Positions 27,422-34,679 of a stretch of 36,994 bases of DNA are shown here, one piece after another; the first letter of the stretch is position 1; the number at the start of each line of letters is the position of its first letter. This stretch comes from an uncultured Bacteroidia bacterium. GTDB lineage: Bacteria; Bacteroidota; Bacteroidia; Bacteroidales; Prolixibacteraceae. The stretch is from the NCBI GenBank assembly GCA_903904515.1, contig CAIVCR010000066.1, forward strand, positions 1-36,994. Reading direction: 5' to 3'. A program made the translations under genes and the position numbers. The notes beneath the pieces were generated by a model. It did no database searches. It was not told where the DNA came from and saw nothing but the letters and a program-made list of their open reading frames with translations.

Positions 27422-28036
27422 ATGAATATCTCTCCCGAACTTAATATTGATGGTTTTTTTGATAACATCATCAGCTCGTACGAAACCAGGATCCAAAAAA
27501 TACAGACTGCCTTCCAGTCATCCGAAAACATCACGGAATCAACCCACACCCTGTTCGACAATGTCCACAGTTCGTTAAACGACCTCCGAAAAGAGCGGGA
27601 CCTGCTCAATACAAAACTTTGTGAAACCGTAGCCAGGAATGGTTCACTGCGTAAAAAAGATTACAACACCATGATGTCGGGTATGCTCAATACCCTGGAC
27701 GATAAGGAGCGGGAGGCAGAGAGCCAGTTCCTCCTTTTTATTGAAGCCCAGAAAGAGACAGCCCATTCGCTCAAGGATAGCCTCCTTGGCATTAAAGATA
27801 TTACGGCACAGGATGCCGGTGAAAAAATCAGCCTGATCAAAGAACAACTCACTCAGATCTCCAAACTCCAGGAGCTGAGAAAAGAAACGGCCATGAAGAC
27901 GTTCATGGATTTTCAGCAGATGCACAATAAAATGATGGAGTGCCTTGAAAATCTGCTTAAAAAAGGGGATCAAATCCTCATTCAGGACATTAAAAAAGTA
28001 AAAAATCAATTCATCCGGGAAATTAACCCTATCTGA
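27422..28036 (+). CDS. Gas-vesicle-cluster coiled-coil protein, function unknown
   Basis: I do not recognise a named family for this 204-residue protein. It is almost wholly helical and charged, with heptad-like segments (about 15-70 and 85-170) and no signal peptide or membrane helix. A central block, GSLRKKDYNTMMSGML, recalls the LRKDL...YNGLM segments of the GvpC-like protein encoded next, which suggests the two may be related or interact. It lies between gvpA and the GvpC-like gene, a position where vesicle-shell accessory proteins are found. It has no Shine-Dalgarno. A surface or assembly role is inferred from position only. Confidence 0.75.
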   Translation: MNISPELNIDGFFDNIISSYETRIQKIQTAFQSSENITESTHTLFDNVHSSLNDLRKERDLLNTKLCETVARNGSLRKKDYNTMMSGMLNTLDDKEREAESQFLLFIEAQKETAHSLKDSLLGIKDITAQDAGEKISLIKEQLTQISKLQELRKETAMKTFMDFQQMHNKMMECLENLLKKGDQILIQDIKKVKNQFIREINPI

Positions 28037-28085
28037 CTATTAGCCAGAGGTATTTCCGTATAAATAACCAAATAATCATTAATCA

Positions 28086-28095
28086 AATAGGAGAT
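28086..28095 (+). promoter_or_regulatory. Strong Shine-Dalgarno of the GvpC-like gene
   Basis: The same 10-mer as before gvpA (AATAGGAGAT), with AGGAG 8 bases before the ATG at 28102. It marks the second gene expected to be translated at high level. Confidence 0.75.
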
Positions 28096-28101
28096 AACAA
28101 C

Positions 28102-29388
28102 ATGGGACTAGCATCAGAAATGAAGAATTTGAGTGACGAATTACTTGCATCATTCAAACAAAGGATCATCGAAAATGAAGAACTTGTCAGCGAAGTTCAA
28201 AAAACCCTTGACGGATTCCATAAAGATCATCAGGAGATGGCTGCTGTTATAAATGCCAATGCAATGGCACTTCGGAAAGATCTTGCTGCCGGAGAAAGAG
28301 CCCGCATAAGCACTTACAACGGATTAATGTCTGATATCCATCACACGATCGCATCAATCCGCACTGAGGTGGTTGGAATCCAAACTTCCACATTCAATAT
28401 GATCAATGAATTTGCGGTGGAAAGATCTGAAATGGCAGCCGACCTCGATAAATTCTTTACTGAGAACCGCGCAGACCGGATGGAAGACGAGAAAACAAGG
28501 ATGGCCGAATTTAATGCCCTGATGAAAACCATCAATGAGGACATCAAAAGTATCAACGAAGAGGTTATGGCTATCTTTAAAAACACCAATGAATTACTCG
28601 ATAACTTTGAGAAAGATCATCAGCATATGTCGGCTGAACTAAGAGCGGAACTGGGCAAAAACCTGGCCGAAAGGATCGAGTTCACCCGGACATTACTCCA
28701 TGGTTTTCAGAAAAGGCTATCCGAAATAAGCAAAGAAAATCATAAGATGGCCCAGACTTTACGGAAAGATCTGGCCAGCGGTGAAGCATCAAGAATGGGG
28801 AATTACAAAGGATTGATGAAAGATATCCATACCTCGATTAAGGGAATCCGCAAGGAAGTTAAGGATATTCAAAAAAACAGCAACACCCTGATCAGCGATT
28901 ATGCCCAGGACAGAAGCCAGGGGGCTGCAGAATGGGATAAGATGCAGAACACAATCGCTCAGTTAAGAAAAACGGGCGTTGTAAAACCAGCAAAAGTGGC
29001 AGCCGTTAAAGCTGAAAAAAAAAAGGAGCTGATCATTGAAACTCCGGTGGAAGCGGCAAAAGAAGCCATTGTAAAGGAAGAACCTGTAATCGCAGCAGCC
29101 TCAATTCCAATTCCACCTCCGGTTGAAGTTGTTAAACAAGCACCAATTGAAGCAGTAAAGGAAACAACTGCCGAGGTTCAGGTAAAACCAAAGCAAAAAA
29201 CAATTACTCCGATGACACTGGAAGAAAAAGTTCTCGATTATATCAACAAACATCCTTTGGGAGTAAAAATCTCCGAAATGGAAGAACCGCTGGGCGAAAC
29301 ACGAATGAAGCTCGGTTTTATCGCCAAAGCTTTACTCGAAGAGGGGAAAGTACAAAAAATAGAGAATGTTTACTTTCCGATAAAATAG
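28102..29388 (+). CDS. GvpC-like repeat protein with C-terminal winged-helix-like domain
   Basis: A 428-residue protein in three parts. Residues 39-290 hold amphipathic helical repeats with starts near 39, 104, 169, 209 and 267. The first two spacings are 65 residues, about twice the 33-residue repeat of cyanobacterial GvpC; the third unit is shortened. Repeats share RKDLA-GE-R then Y-GLM-DIH--I--IR-EV--IQ. Residues 292-369 are a Lys/Val/Glu/Pro-rich linker. Residues 370-428 form a compact domain (MTLEEKVLDYINKHPLGVKI, then the MKLGFIAKALLEEGKVQKI helix-strand pattern) that looks like a winged helix. GvpC clips to the outside of the vesicle wall and strengthens it; that role is inferred here. 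The C-terminal domain is not part of the GvpC I know. Confidence 0.75.
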   Translation: MGLASEMKNLSDELLASFKQRIIENEELVSEVQKTLDGFHKDHQEMAAVINANAMALRKDLAAGERARISTYNGLMSDIHHTIASIRTEVVGIQTSTFNMINEFAVERSEMAADLDKFFTENRADRMEDEKTRMAEFNALMKTINEDIKSINEEVMAIFKNTNELLDNFEKDHQHMSAELRAELGKNLAERIEFTRTLLHGFQKRLSEISKENHKMAQTLRKDLASGEASRMGNYKGLMKDIHTSIKGIRKEVKDIQKNSNTLISDYAQDRSQGAAEWDKMQNTIAQLRKTGVVKPAKVAAVKAEKKKELIIETPVEAAKEAIVKEEPVIAAASIPIPPPVEVVKQAPIEAVKETTAEVQVKPKQKTITPMTLEEKVLDYINKHPLGVKISEMEEPLGETRMKLGFIAKALLEEGKVQKIENVYFPIK

Positions 29389-29400
29389 ATTTCAGGAGCT

Positions 29401-29436
29401 GAGTCAGGTCGATAATCCCGACCTGATTCGGTTTTC
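29401..29436 (+). terminator. Terminator after the GvpC-like gene
   Basis: An 11-bp stem with one G-U pair (29401-29411 with 29419-29429), 7-base loop, followed by GGTTTTCC. It divides the cluster into a shell block (gvpA to GvpC-like) and a downstream assembly block. Confidence 0.7.
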
Positions 29437-29543
29437 CGGTTTCTATCATCAAACGACGGTTTCTGAATAAAGGTCAATCAGCCAAATTGTACCTTTTTAC
29501 TATTTATCACTCCTAACGTTATTTTGATAACTCCTTTTTAGTC

Positions 29544-29855
29544 ATGTCAAACATCATTAATTGTGCATTTTGTAATGGGAAAGGCCAGGATCCCTTTAAT
29601 TTACTTTCACCACTTTCAGAATGTATTGTTTGTAGCGGAACCGGGAAAATTGAGCTGTTAAAACCTTTGAAAAAATGTGTTTTTTGCTCTGGAACAGGAA
29701 AGAATCCGCTTGGGGCCAGGATACCATGCATTGTTTGCGGAGGGAAAGGGAGTATTCACTGCGAAAGTCAGACTAAATGTACCCAGTGCAATGGAACCGG
29801 GAAATCGGGCTCAGGCCTTCCATGCTCTTTTTGTGGCGGGATAGGATTAAAATAA
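29544..29855 (+). CDS. Six-fold CxxCxGxG zinc-finger protein
   Basis: A 103-residue protein made of six CxxCxGxG motifs with Cys pairs at 7/10, 27/30, 45/48, 62/65, 79/82 and 94/97. This is the DnaJ-type cysteine-rich zinc-binding pattern, but there is no J domain or substrate-binding beta domain, and DnaJ itself has only four such motifs. Motifs could pair to bind three zinc ions. In DnaJ this region contacts unfolded clients, so a chaperone-like helper for vesicle proteins is plausible but unproven. It is the first gene after the internal terminator. No promoter could be identified with confidence in the 155-bp gap before it. Confidence 0.85.
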   Translation: MSNIINCAFCNGKGQDPFNLLSPLSECIVCSGTGKIELLKPLKKCVFCSGTGKNPLGARIPCIVCGGKGSIHCESQTKCTQCNGTGKSGSGLPCSFCGGIGLK

Positions 29856-29872
29856 ATAGTAAAACCTATACA

Positions 29873-30058
29873 ATGAAGAACTTTGCCATTGTCATGAAAA
29901 ACAGCTTATTGAAAAGGGAGGAAGCGATCATTAAGTTTAAAGAGAAAAGAGACGCCTTCTTGCAGGCAAAGGGACAAATTATGCGGGATATCGAAGAGGC
30001 CAGGACAACCTACAAAAGGGTAATGGAACAGCTGCCAAAAAATGGATTTAATCTTTAA
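29873..30058 (+). CDS. 61-residue helical protein, function unknown
   Basis: The ATG at 29873, 17 bases after the zinc-finger gene's stop, opens a 61-residue frame. The same frame is open further upstream, but that part overlaps the zinc-finger gene and reads as shadow sequence. The product is a single charged amphipathic helix (LLKREEAIIKFKEKRDAFLQ and onward) rich in Lys and Glu. It does not resemble GvpG well enough to be called that. Position between the zinc-finger gene and gvpN suggests a small accessory gas-vesicle protein. Confidence 0.6.
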   Translation: MKNFAIVMKNSLLKREEAIIKFKEKRDAFLQAKGQIMRDIEEARTTYKRVMEQLPKNGFNL

Positions 30059-30118
30059 CAAGGGGTAAGTTACAGGATCCCATCAACTAAATTCAAACAA
30101 AATAAATCAAAACGCACC

Positions 30119-31036
30119 ATGAGCAATAACAATGAAATGAACACCGTATTGGAGCTAAAGCCAATGTCGAATTTTGTGGAAACCGATTATATCAGAGATA
30201 TTACAAACCGTGGCCTCACCTATATAAAGGCAGGGTTTCCTGTCCATTTCAGGGGACCTTCGGGAACCGGAAAAACAACGGTAGCGATGCATCTGGCCAG
30301 CAAAATCGGGCGGCCTGTTGTCATCATTCATGGTGATGCCGAATATAAAACTTCCGATCTGATCGGCAGTGAACAGGGGTACAAATACAAAAGACTCGAT
30401 GATAAATTTATCCATACGGTCCATAAATACGAAGAAGACATGAGTAAACAATGGGTAAACAACCGTTTGACCATTGCTGTAAAAAACGGCTTTACCCTGA
30501 TTTACGACGAGTTTACACGCTCCCGCCCTGAAGCCAACAACATCCTGCTTCCAATCCTGCAGGAGCGGATGCTCAGCACATCTGCCGGTAAAGAAGAGGA
30601 TTATTATATGAAAGTACACCCCGAATTCCGCGCTATCTTTACCTCAAATCCTGAAGAGTATGCAGGGGTTAACAGAACACAGGATGCACTGCGCGACAGG
30701 ATGGTTACCATGGACCTGGATCATTTTGACTATGAAACAGAACTGCGGATTACAATGGCAAAATCGGAACTTCAGCTTAAGGACACTGAAACTATTGTTA
30801 AAATAGTCAGGGGGTTGCGCGAATCGGGAAAAACCGAATTTGACCCAACTGTGCGTGGCTCAATTATGATTGCCAAAACACTTGCAACACTCAACACAAC
30901 CCCGACAGAATCGCGCGAAATTTTCAGAAAGATCTGTCAGGATATCCTTACCTCCGAAACCAGCCGGATCGGTTCAAAGACCAATCAGGAAAAGGTTAAA
31001 AACATCGTTGATGAATTAATTGAACTTTATATCTAG
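30119..31036 (+). CDS. gvpN: Gas vesicle AAA+ ATPase GvpN
   Basis: GvpN is a MoxR-type AAA+ ATPase that helps gas vesicles enlarge from the initial bicone. The 305-residue protein has Walker A GPSGTGKT (46-53), Walker B ending D130-E131 in FTLIYDEFTR, the sensor segment FRAIFTSNPEEYAG, and the arginine finger region in QDALRDRM. The conserved family segment SDLIGSEQGY is present. Length is normal. It has no Shine-Dalgarno. It is followed by a 14-bp tandem repeat before the next gene. Confidence 0.97.
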   Translation: MSNNNEMNTVLELKPMSNFVETDYIRDITNRGLTYIKAGFPVHFRGPSGTGKTTVAMHLASKIGRPVVIIHGDAEYKTSDLIGSEQGYKYKRLDDKFIHTVHKYEEDMSKQWVNNRLTIAVKNGFTLIYDEFTRSRPEANNILLPILQERMLSTSAGKEEDYYMKVHPEFRAIFTSNPEEYAGVNRTQDALRDRMVTMDLDHFDYETELRITMAKSELQLKDTETIVKIVRGLRESGKTEFDPTVRGSIMIAKTLATLNTTPTESREIFRKICQDILTSETSRIGSKTNQEKVKNIVDELIELYI

Positions 31037-31062
31037 TTGATAAATAGACGGTTATTTACTTG

Positions 31063-31133
31063 TAACTCATCATTTATAACTCATCATTTATAACTCATCA
31101 TTTATAACTCATCATTTATAACTCATAACTCAT
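31063..31133. repeat. 14-bp minisatellite downstream of gvpN
   Basis: Four exact tandem copies of TAACTCATCATTTA (31063-31118) followed by shortened copies (TAACTCAT, AACTCAT) to about 31133. It fills nearly all the space between gvpN and the next gene. Copy number changes would alter only intergenic spacing, not a reading frame. Confidence 0.95.
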
Positions 31134-31140
31134 TAGCATC

Positions 31141-31455
31141 ATGCCAATATCAAGCGCCATAAAAGGACTTCAAAGCATTAAATCGATGCAGAATGTCAAT
31201 AAATCGGGGATTCCCAATAAGGAGGATTCAGATTTTATCAAGCTATATATGTTCGAAAAAGAGCGTAACCGGTTGAAAAGTGAAGAGATCAGGATTTTGC
31301 TCCGTCTCGAGTTTGTCCAGGGGCGGTTAAAGGAGATCCAGCAATATAACGACGAGAAGGCAGGAGAAATGCACACTCCTGAAACCGGAAAAACAAAACC
31401 CGCAAAAACGGAAGGGGTAAAGCCGGAATTTAAAACCATGTCGATCGACTATTAA
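31141..31455 (+). CDS. 104-residue gas-vesicle-cluster protein, function unknown
   Basis: A small, basic, helix-rich protein. Residues 29-70 hold the most ordered part (DFIKLYMFEKERNRLKSEE, then ILLRLEFVQGRLKEIQQ), a probable coiled coil. The last ~35 residues are Pro/Lys/Thr-rich and likely disordered. No signal peptide or membrane segment. I do not recognise a named Gvp family, although small coiled-coil proteins of this kind are common in gas-vesicle clusters. The ATG at 31141 lies directly after the minisatellite, so repeat number could affect its translation. Confidence 0.7.
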   Translation: MPISSAIKGLQSIKSMQNVNKSGIPNKEDSDFIKLYMFEKERNRLKSEEIRILLRLEFVQGRLKEIQQYNDEKAGEMHTPETGKTKPAKTEGVKPEFKTMSIDY

Positions 31456-31477
31456 TCACAATTTGAATTTCAATTGT

Positions 31478-32281
31478 ATGGAAGCAGGGTTATACCTATA
31501 TTGTGTCAGACCTCGGACTGATGAAACACTTGAAGTTCATAAAACCATGTCCGGAGAGGAGAAGATTCAGATTATCCCTTACCTGGAATTGGAAGCAATA
31601 ACCAGCGAGGTGCCTCTGGAAGAATTTAGTTCAGCGGAGATTCAGAAAAAAGCTGAAGAGGATTTGGATTGGATAAAAAGAAAGGTCCTGATTCACGAAG
31701 AGGTGATTGAACAGGCAATGAGGTCGGACGGCTCTTCAGTTCTCCCGGTAATACCAATGCAATTTGGTGTAATATTCAGAACCCGGGAGAAATTGAAGGA
31801 AACCCTCTATGAAAATCTTGATAAATTCAGAAAAAGTCTGAAATTTTTATCCGGAAGAGAGGAATGGGGAGTAAAGGTCTTCCTGGATGAGGATGTTTTC
31901 GTGGATTTTCTTGAGAAAGAAAATGTGGAACTTTTAGTCCAGAAAAGAGAGGCTGATGCATTGCCTAAAGGGCTCGCTTTTTTTGCAAAAAAGAAAACAG
32001 CGTATAAAATCGAAGAGATCAAAGAGCGGGAATTGGCAAAAATCACAGATGAAATAAATGAATATTTAGCGAATTCGGCCGTCACACATTTCAAAGCAAA
32101 AGTTCTGGATAAAGACTTCACTCTTCTGTCTAATGAGATGATTATGAATAGATTTTATCTGATAGAAGAGCCGGAAATAGCAGAATTCAAAGTGAAAACT
32201 GAACAATTAAAGGAACGGTTTAATCCGCTGGGAATCGACTTTGAAATTACCGGTCCATGGCCTTCTTACCATTTTGCTTAA
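31478..32281 (+). CDS. Gas vesicle protein GvpF/GvpL
   Basis: GvpF/L proteins are assembly factors thought to bind GvpA during vesicle nucleation. The 267-residue product opens with GLYLYCVRP, has the central VLPVIPMQFGVIFRTREKL block and ends TGPWPSYHFA, all family hallmarks. The ATG at 31478 is preferred to an upstream TTG at 31463 because the conserved GLYLYC strand follows at once. Many clusters have two or more members (GvpF and GvpL); only one is present here, and GvpF and GvpL cannot be told apart by eye. Confidence 0.94.
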   Translation: MEAGLYLYCVRPRTDETLEVHKTMSGEEKIQIIPYLELEAITSEVPLEEFSSAEIQKKAEEDLDWIKRKVLIHEEVIEQAMRSDGSSVLPVIPMQFGVIFRTREKLKETLYENLDKFRKSLKFLSGREEWGVKVFLDEDVFVDFLEKENVELLVQKREADALPKGLAFFAKKKTAYKIEEIKERELAKITDEINEYLANSAVTHFKAKVLDKDFTLLSNEMIMNRFYLIEEPEIAEFKVKTEQLKERFNPLGIDFEITGPWPSYHFA

Positions 32282-32293
32282 CCATTACAATTT

Positions 32294-32827
32294 ATGACTG
32301 ATTCAGAAAATAAAAATACAACATTGTGTGATGCCTTGGATGCCGTCATTGATAAAGGTGCCGTAGTTCATGGAGATATCATCATCAGGATTGCCGACCT
32401 GGATATGCTCGCAATTTCCCTTCGGGTAATTGTGGTCTCCTTGTCCCGGCTATCCATTCAACAAGGGAAACGAGTTGACTCTGTCAATGTCAATGAATTG
32501 GGAGATGAGGTTTACATGCAGAAACTGGAGTACCAGATTGAACAGGCTCAAAAACATATTAATCAAATGATCAATGCCGACACTCCGGAACAAATTGAAG
32601 GCGGACTGGCACAATTGGTCCTGACTTTAATCAAGCTCATTGTTGATTTAGTGGAAAGAGAAGCTATGAGACGTGTGGAGAGAGACGAATTAACTCAAAT
32701 GGAGACCCAGAAACTTGGATTAAACCTTGAGGCAATTGAGACAAAAATTGAAGAACTCAGATTGGTATTTGGTCTGAAAGAGGATGATCTGAATCTTAAT
32801 CTGGGCTCACTCGGAACACTGAGATAG
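32294..32827 (+). CDS. GvpJ-GvpK fusion protein
   Basis: A 177-residue protein joining two gas-vesicle families in one unbroken frame. Residues 11-52 carry the GvpA/GvpJ-type core (LCDALDAVIDKGAVVHGDII, then IRIADLDMLAISLRVIVVS). A helical linker follows (53-95). Residues 96-177 are a GvpK domain: TPEQIEGGLAQLVLTLIKLI, VEREAMRRVERDELT, then GLKEDDLNLNLGSLG near the C-terminus. GvpK and GvpJ are both minor proteins needed for vesicle formation in other systems, usually encoded separately. The gene follows gvpF/L by 12 bases and precedes a second GvpA-family gene by 29, so the order F/L-JK-J suggests a single operon. Confidence 0.9.
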   Translation: MTDSENKNTTLCDALDAVIDKGAVVHGDIIIRIADLDMLAISLRVIVVSLSRLSIQQGKRVDSVNVNELGDEVYMQKLEYQIEQAQKHINQMINADTPEQIEGGLAQLVLTLIKLIVDLVEREAMRRVERDELTQMETQKLGLNLEAIETKIEELRLVFGLKEDDLNLNLGSLGTLR

Positions 32828-32856
32828 CTCTTAAATACAGTACTAAAAATAATATT

Positions 32857-33159
32857 ATGGCAGACGCAAAACTTAATACCTCAACAGGTAACTCATCACT
32901 TCGGGATGTTCTGGAACTTGTTTTAGACAAAGGGATTGTTATTGTCGGCGATATCCAGATCAAAATAGCCGATGTTGATTTATTGACAATCAAAATCAGG
33001 CTTTTAGTATGTGGCGTAGATAAAGCCCTCGAGATGGGTATCAACTGGTGGCAGGACGATCCCTACCTTTCATCAAAAGCACGGGAGGAAGAACTCTATC
33101 AGCAGAAATTACTGGAAGCACGCCTTGCAAAACTGGAATCACTCAATAAAACATTGTAA
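32857..33159 (+). CDS. GvpA-family minor protein GvpJ/GvpS
   Basis: A 100-residue GvpA paralogue. The GvpA-like core lies at residues 14-57 (SLRDVLELVLDKGIVIVGDI, then IKIADVDLLTIKIRLLVCG). The segment MGINWWQDDPYLSS (60-73) is the usual extension of GvpJ/GvpS-type proteins. A charged C-terminal helix follows. These minor proteins are thought to form the vesicle tips or nucleus. Its core is most like the N-terminal domain of the fusion encoded just upstream, suggesting duplication. Confidence 0.9.
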   Translation: MADAKLNTSTGNSSLRDVLELVLDKGIVIVGDIQIKIADVDLLTIKIRLLVCGVDKALEMGINWWQDDPYLSSKAREEELYQQKLLEARLAKLESLNKTL

Positions 33160-33189
33160 CTTTAAATATCCTTAATATCACTACTTAAG

Positions 33190-33708
33190 ATGGAAAAAGA
33201 TAACAATAAAGAGAAAAAAGAGGAAGCCAACTTTGACCTTTTTGGCCTTGGCGGATTATTCAAAGGAATTGAAAAACTGGTTGACCTGGCAGGAAAGCTC
33301 GAGGAAAAGGGGGGAATCAGCAAGGAGGGTGAAATCAACTTCGATCATCTCAGAAAAGGGATGAAAGGTGTTTACGGCTTTACGATCAACACAGCCGGTG
33401 GCGGTTCTCCCAAGGTGGAAACTTTTGGGAACATCCGCAAAACTCCTGAAGGACCCAAGGTTGACGAAGAACGGGAACCAATAACCGATATCTTTGATGA
33501 AGAGACTGAAATCATGATTATTGCAGAGATGCCCGGCGTTGAACAGAATGAGATTAAGATTGATCTGAAAGAAGATATCCTTGAAATCACCGCTGTTAGT
33601 AAGACCAGAACTTACCGAAAGGAATTACTCCTGCCGGTAAAAACGAATCTTGAGAATTTAAGTCATAAATTTACCAACGGCATTCTCGAAATCAGGATAA
33701 AAAAATAG
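33190..33708 (+). CDS. GvpH-type Hsp20 small heat-shock protein
   Basis: A 172-residue protein with an N-terminal Gly-rich helix region (FDLFGLGGLFKGIEKLVDLA) typical of GvpH. A C-terminal alpha-crystallin domain (about 97-172) has AEMPGVEQNEIKIDLKEDIL and ends NGILEIRIKK. Hsp20 proteins hold aggregation-prone clients, and GvpH in haloarchaea interacts with other Gvp proteins. The classic C-terminal IXI tail is not extended beyond the domain. It is 5 bases upstream of the ArsA-like gene, so the two are probably co-translated. Confidence 0.92.
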   Translation: MEKDNNKEKKEEANFDLFGLGGLFKGIEKLVDLAGKLEEKGGISKEGEINFDHLRKGMKGVYGFTINTAGGGSPKVETFGNIRKTPEGPKVDEEREPITDIFDEETEIMIIAEMPGVEQNEIKIDLKEDILEITAVSKTRTYRKELLLPVKTNLENLSHKFTNGILEIRIKK

Positions 33709-33713
33709 CGATT

Positions 33714-34649
33714 ATGGCACTTTCCGGCCTGGAGAACAACGATCTGAAACTTATCATTTTCGGCGGCAAAGGGGGTGTTGGAAAGACCAGTTGTGCCATA
33801 GCCAGTGCCCTTGAATTATCGGCCAATTTCAAAACCTTGCTGATATCAACCGACCCTGCACACTCACTCTCGGATTGCCTTGAACAACCGATTGGTTTTA
33901 ATGTGGTGAAAGTAACCGGAACTCAAAACCTTTCGGCCATTGAAGTGATAGCTAATGAGGCGCTCTCGGCATTTAAAGCTGAACACCAGAACCAAATGAA
34001 AAAGCTTTTGGAGACCTCCACAAATCTCGACAACGAGGATATCGATTCAATGCTCACCCTAACAATACCGGGAATCGATGAAGTGATGAGCTTTAAGACG
34101 ATTATTGATTTCATAGAAGAGGGAAAATTTGATAAATATGTTGTCGACACCGCCCCTACCGGCCATGCATTACGCCTGATTTCATCGCCAAAATTACTCG
34201 ATGAATGGATTAAAGTAGCCGCTAAAATGAGGTGGAAATACCGTTACATGGTTACCAGTTTTGCCGGATCATATCACCAGGATGAGGTCGATACGTTTCT
34301 TTTTAATCTGAAAAAAACGGTCAAAAGAATCGAAAACCTGTTGCGCGATAAGCAAAAATGCGAGTTCATCCCGGTCTGTATCCCCGAAGCAATGGCGATT
34401 ATGGAGACCGAAAGGCTGCTGGAGGATCTTCATAAATCGGGAATCATTCCACGACAACTCATTGTGAACAATGTAATGGTATCCGAGGAGGGTGATTTTT
34501 GTAAACGAAGAAAAGCAGGGCAATTGCCATATTTACAAGAGATTGATTCATCATACAGTCATTTAAACAGAGTTGAAGTGCCAATGTTTGCAGAACAAAT
34601 TAAAGGGATGGAAACTTTGAACAAGTTGAAAAAAGAGTTGATGGGTTAA
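33714..34649 (+). CDS. ArsA/Get3-like ATPase in the gas-vesicle operon
   Basis: A 311-residue single-domain ATPase of the ArsA/Get3 (TRC40) class. It has the deviant P-loop GGKGGVGKTS (17-26), the switch I segment STDPAHSLSDC (45-55) and switch II DTAPTGHALRLI (145-156). In Get3 a CxxC pair binds zinc at the dimer interface; here the matching region is GDFCKRRKAGQ with only C263, the first Cys being Gly. Arsenite-binding cysteines of true ArsA are also not evident and no arsB/arsR is nearby. Get3 shields hydrophobic membrane-protein tails, so a chaperone for hydrophobic GvpA-family proteins is a reasonable inference. Confidence 0.88.
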   Translation: MALSGLENNDLKLIIFGGKGGVGKTSCAIASALELSANFKTLLISTDPAHSLSDCLEQPIGFNVVKVTGTQNLSAIEVIANEALSAFKAEHQNQMKKLLETSTNLDNEDIDSMLTLTIPGIDEVMSFKTIIDFIEEGKFDKYVVDTAPTGHALRLISSPKLLDEWIKVAAKMRWKYRYMVTSFAGSYHQDEVDTFLFNLKKTVKRIENLLRDKQKCEFIPVCIPEAMAIMETERLLEDLHKSGIIPRQLIVNNVMVSEEGDFCKRRKAGQLPYLQEIDSSYSHLNRVEVPMFAEQIKGMETLNKLKKELMG

Positions 34650-34679
34650 AAATAAATTAACAGGATAAATTATATTCGG

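Noticed and set aside
29490..29497. TACCTTTT as a -7 promoter box for the assembly block
   Set aside because: It misses the final G of TAnnTTTG and has no TTG at the proper distance upstream.
29777..29872. Upstream extension of the 61-residue protein
   Set aside because: It lies out of frame inside the zinc-finger gene; the conserved-looking helical part begins at the ATG at 29873.
31063..31133. Possible CRISPR or iteron origin
   Set aside because: The 14-bp units are directly adjacent with no spacers, and there is no replication gene nearby.
33714..34649. Arsenite efflux ATPase ArsA
   Set aside because: Single ATPase domain, no metal-binding cysteine set, no ars genes nearby, and tight placement inside a gas-vesicle operon.
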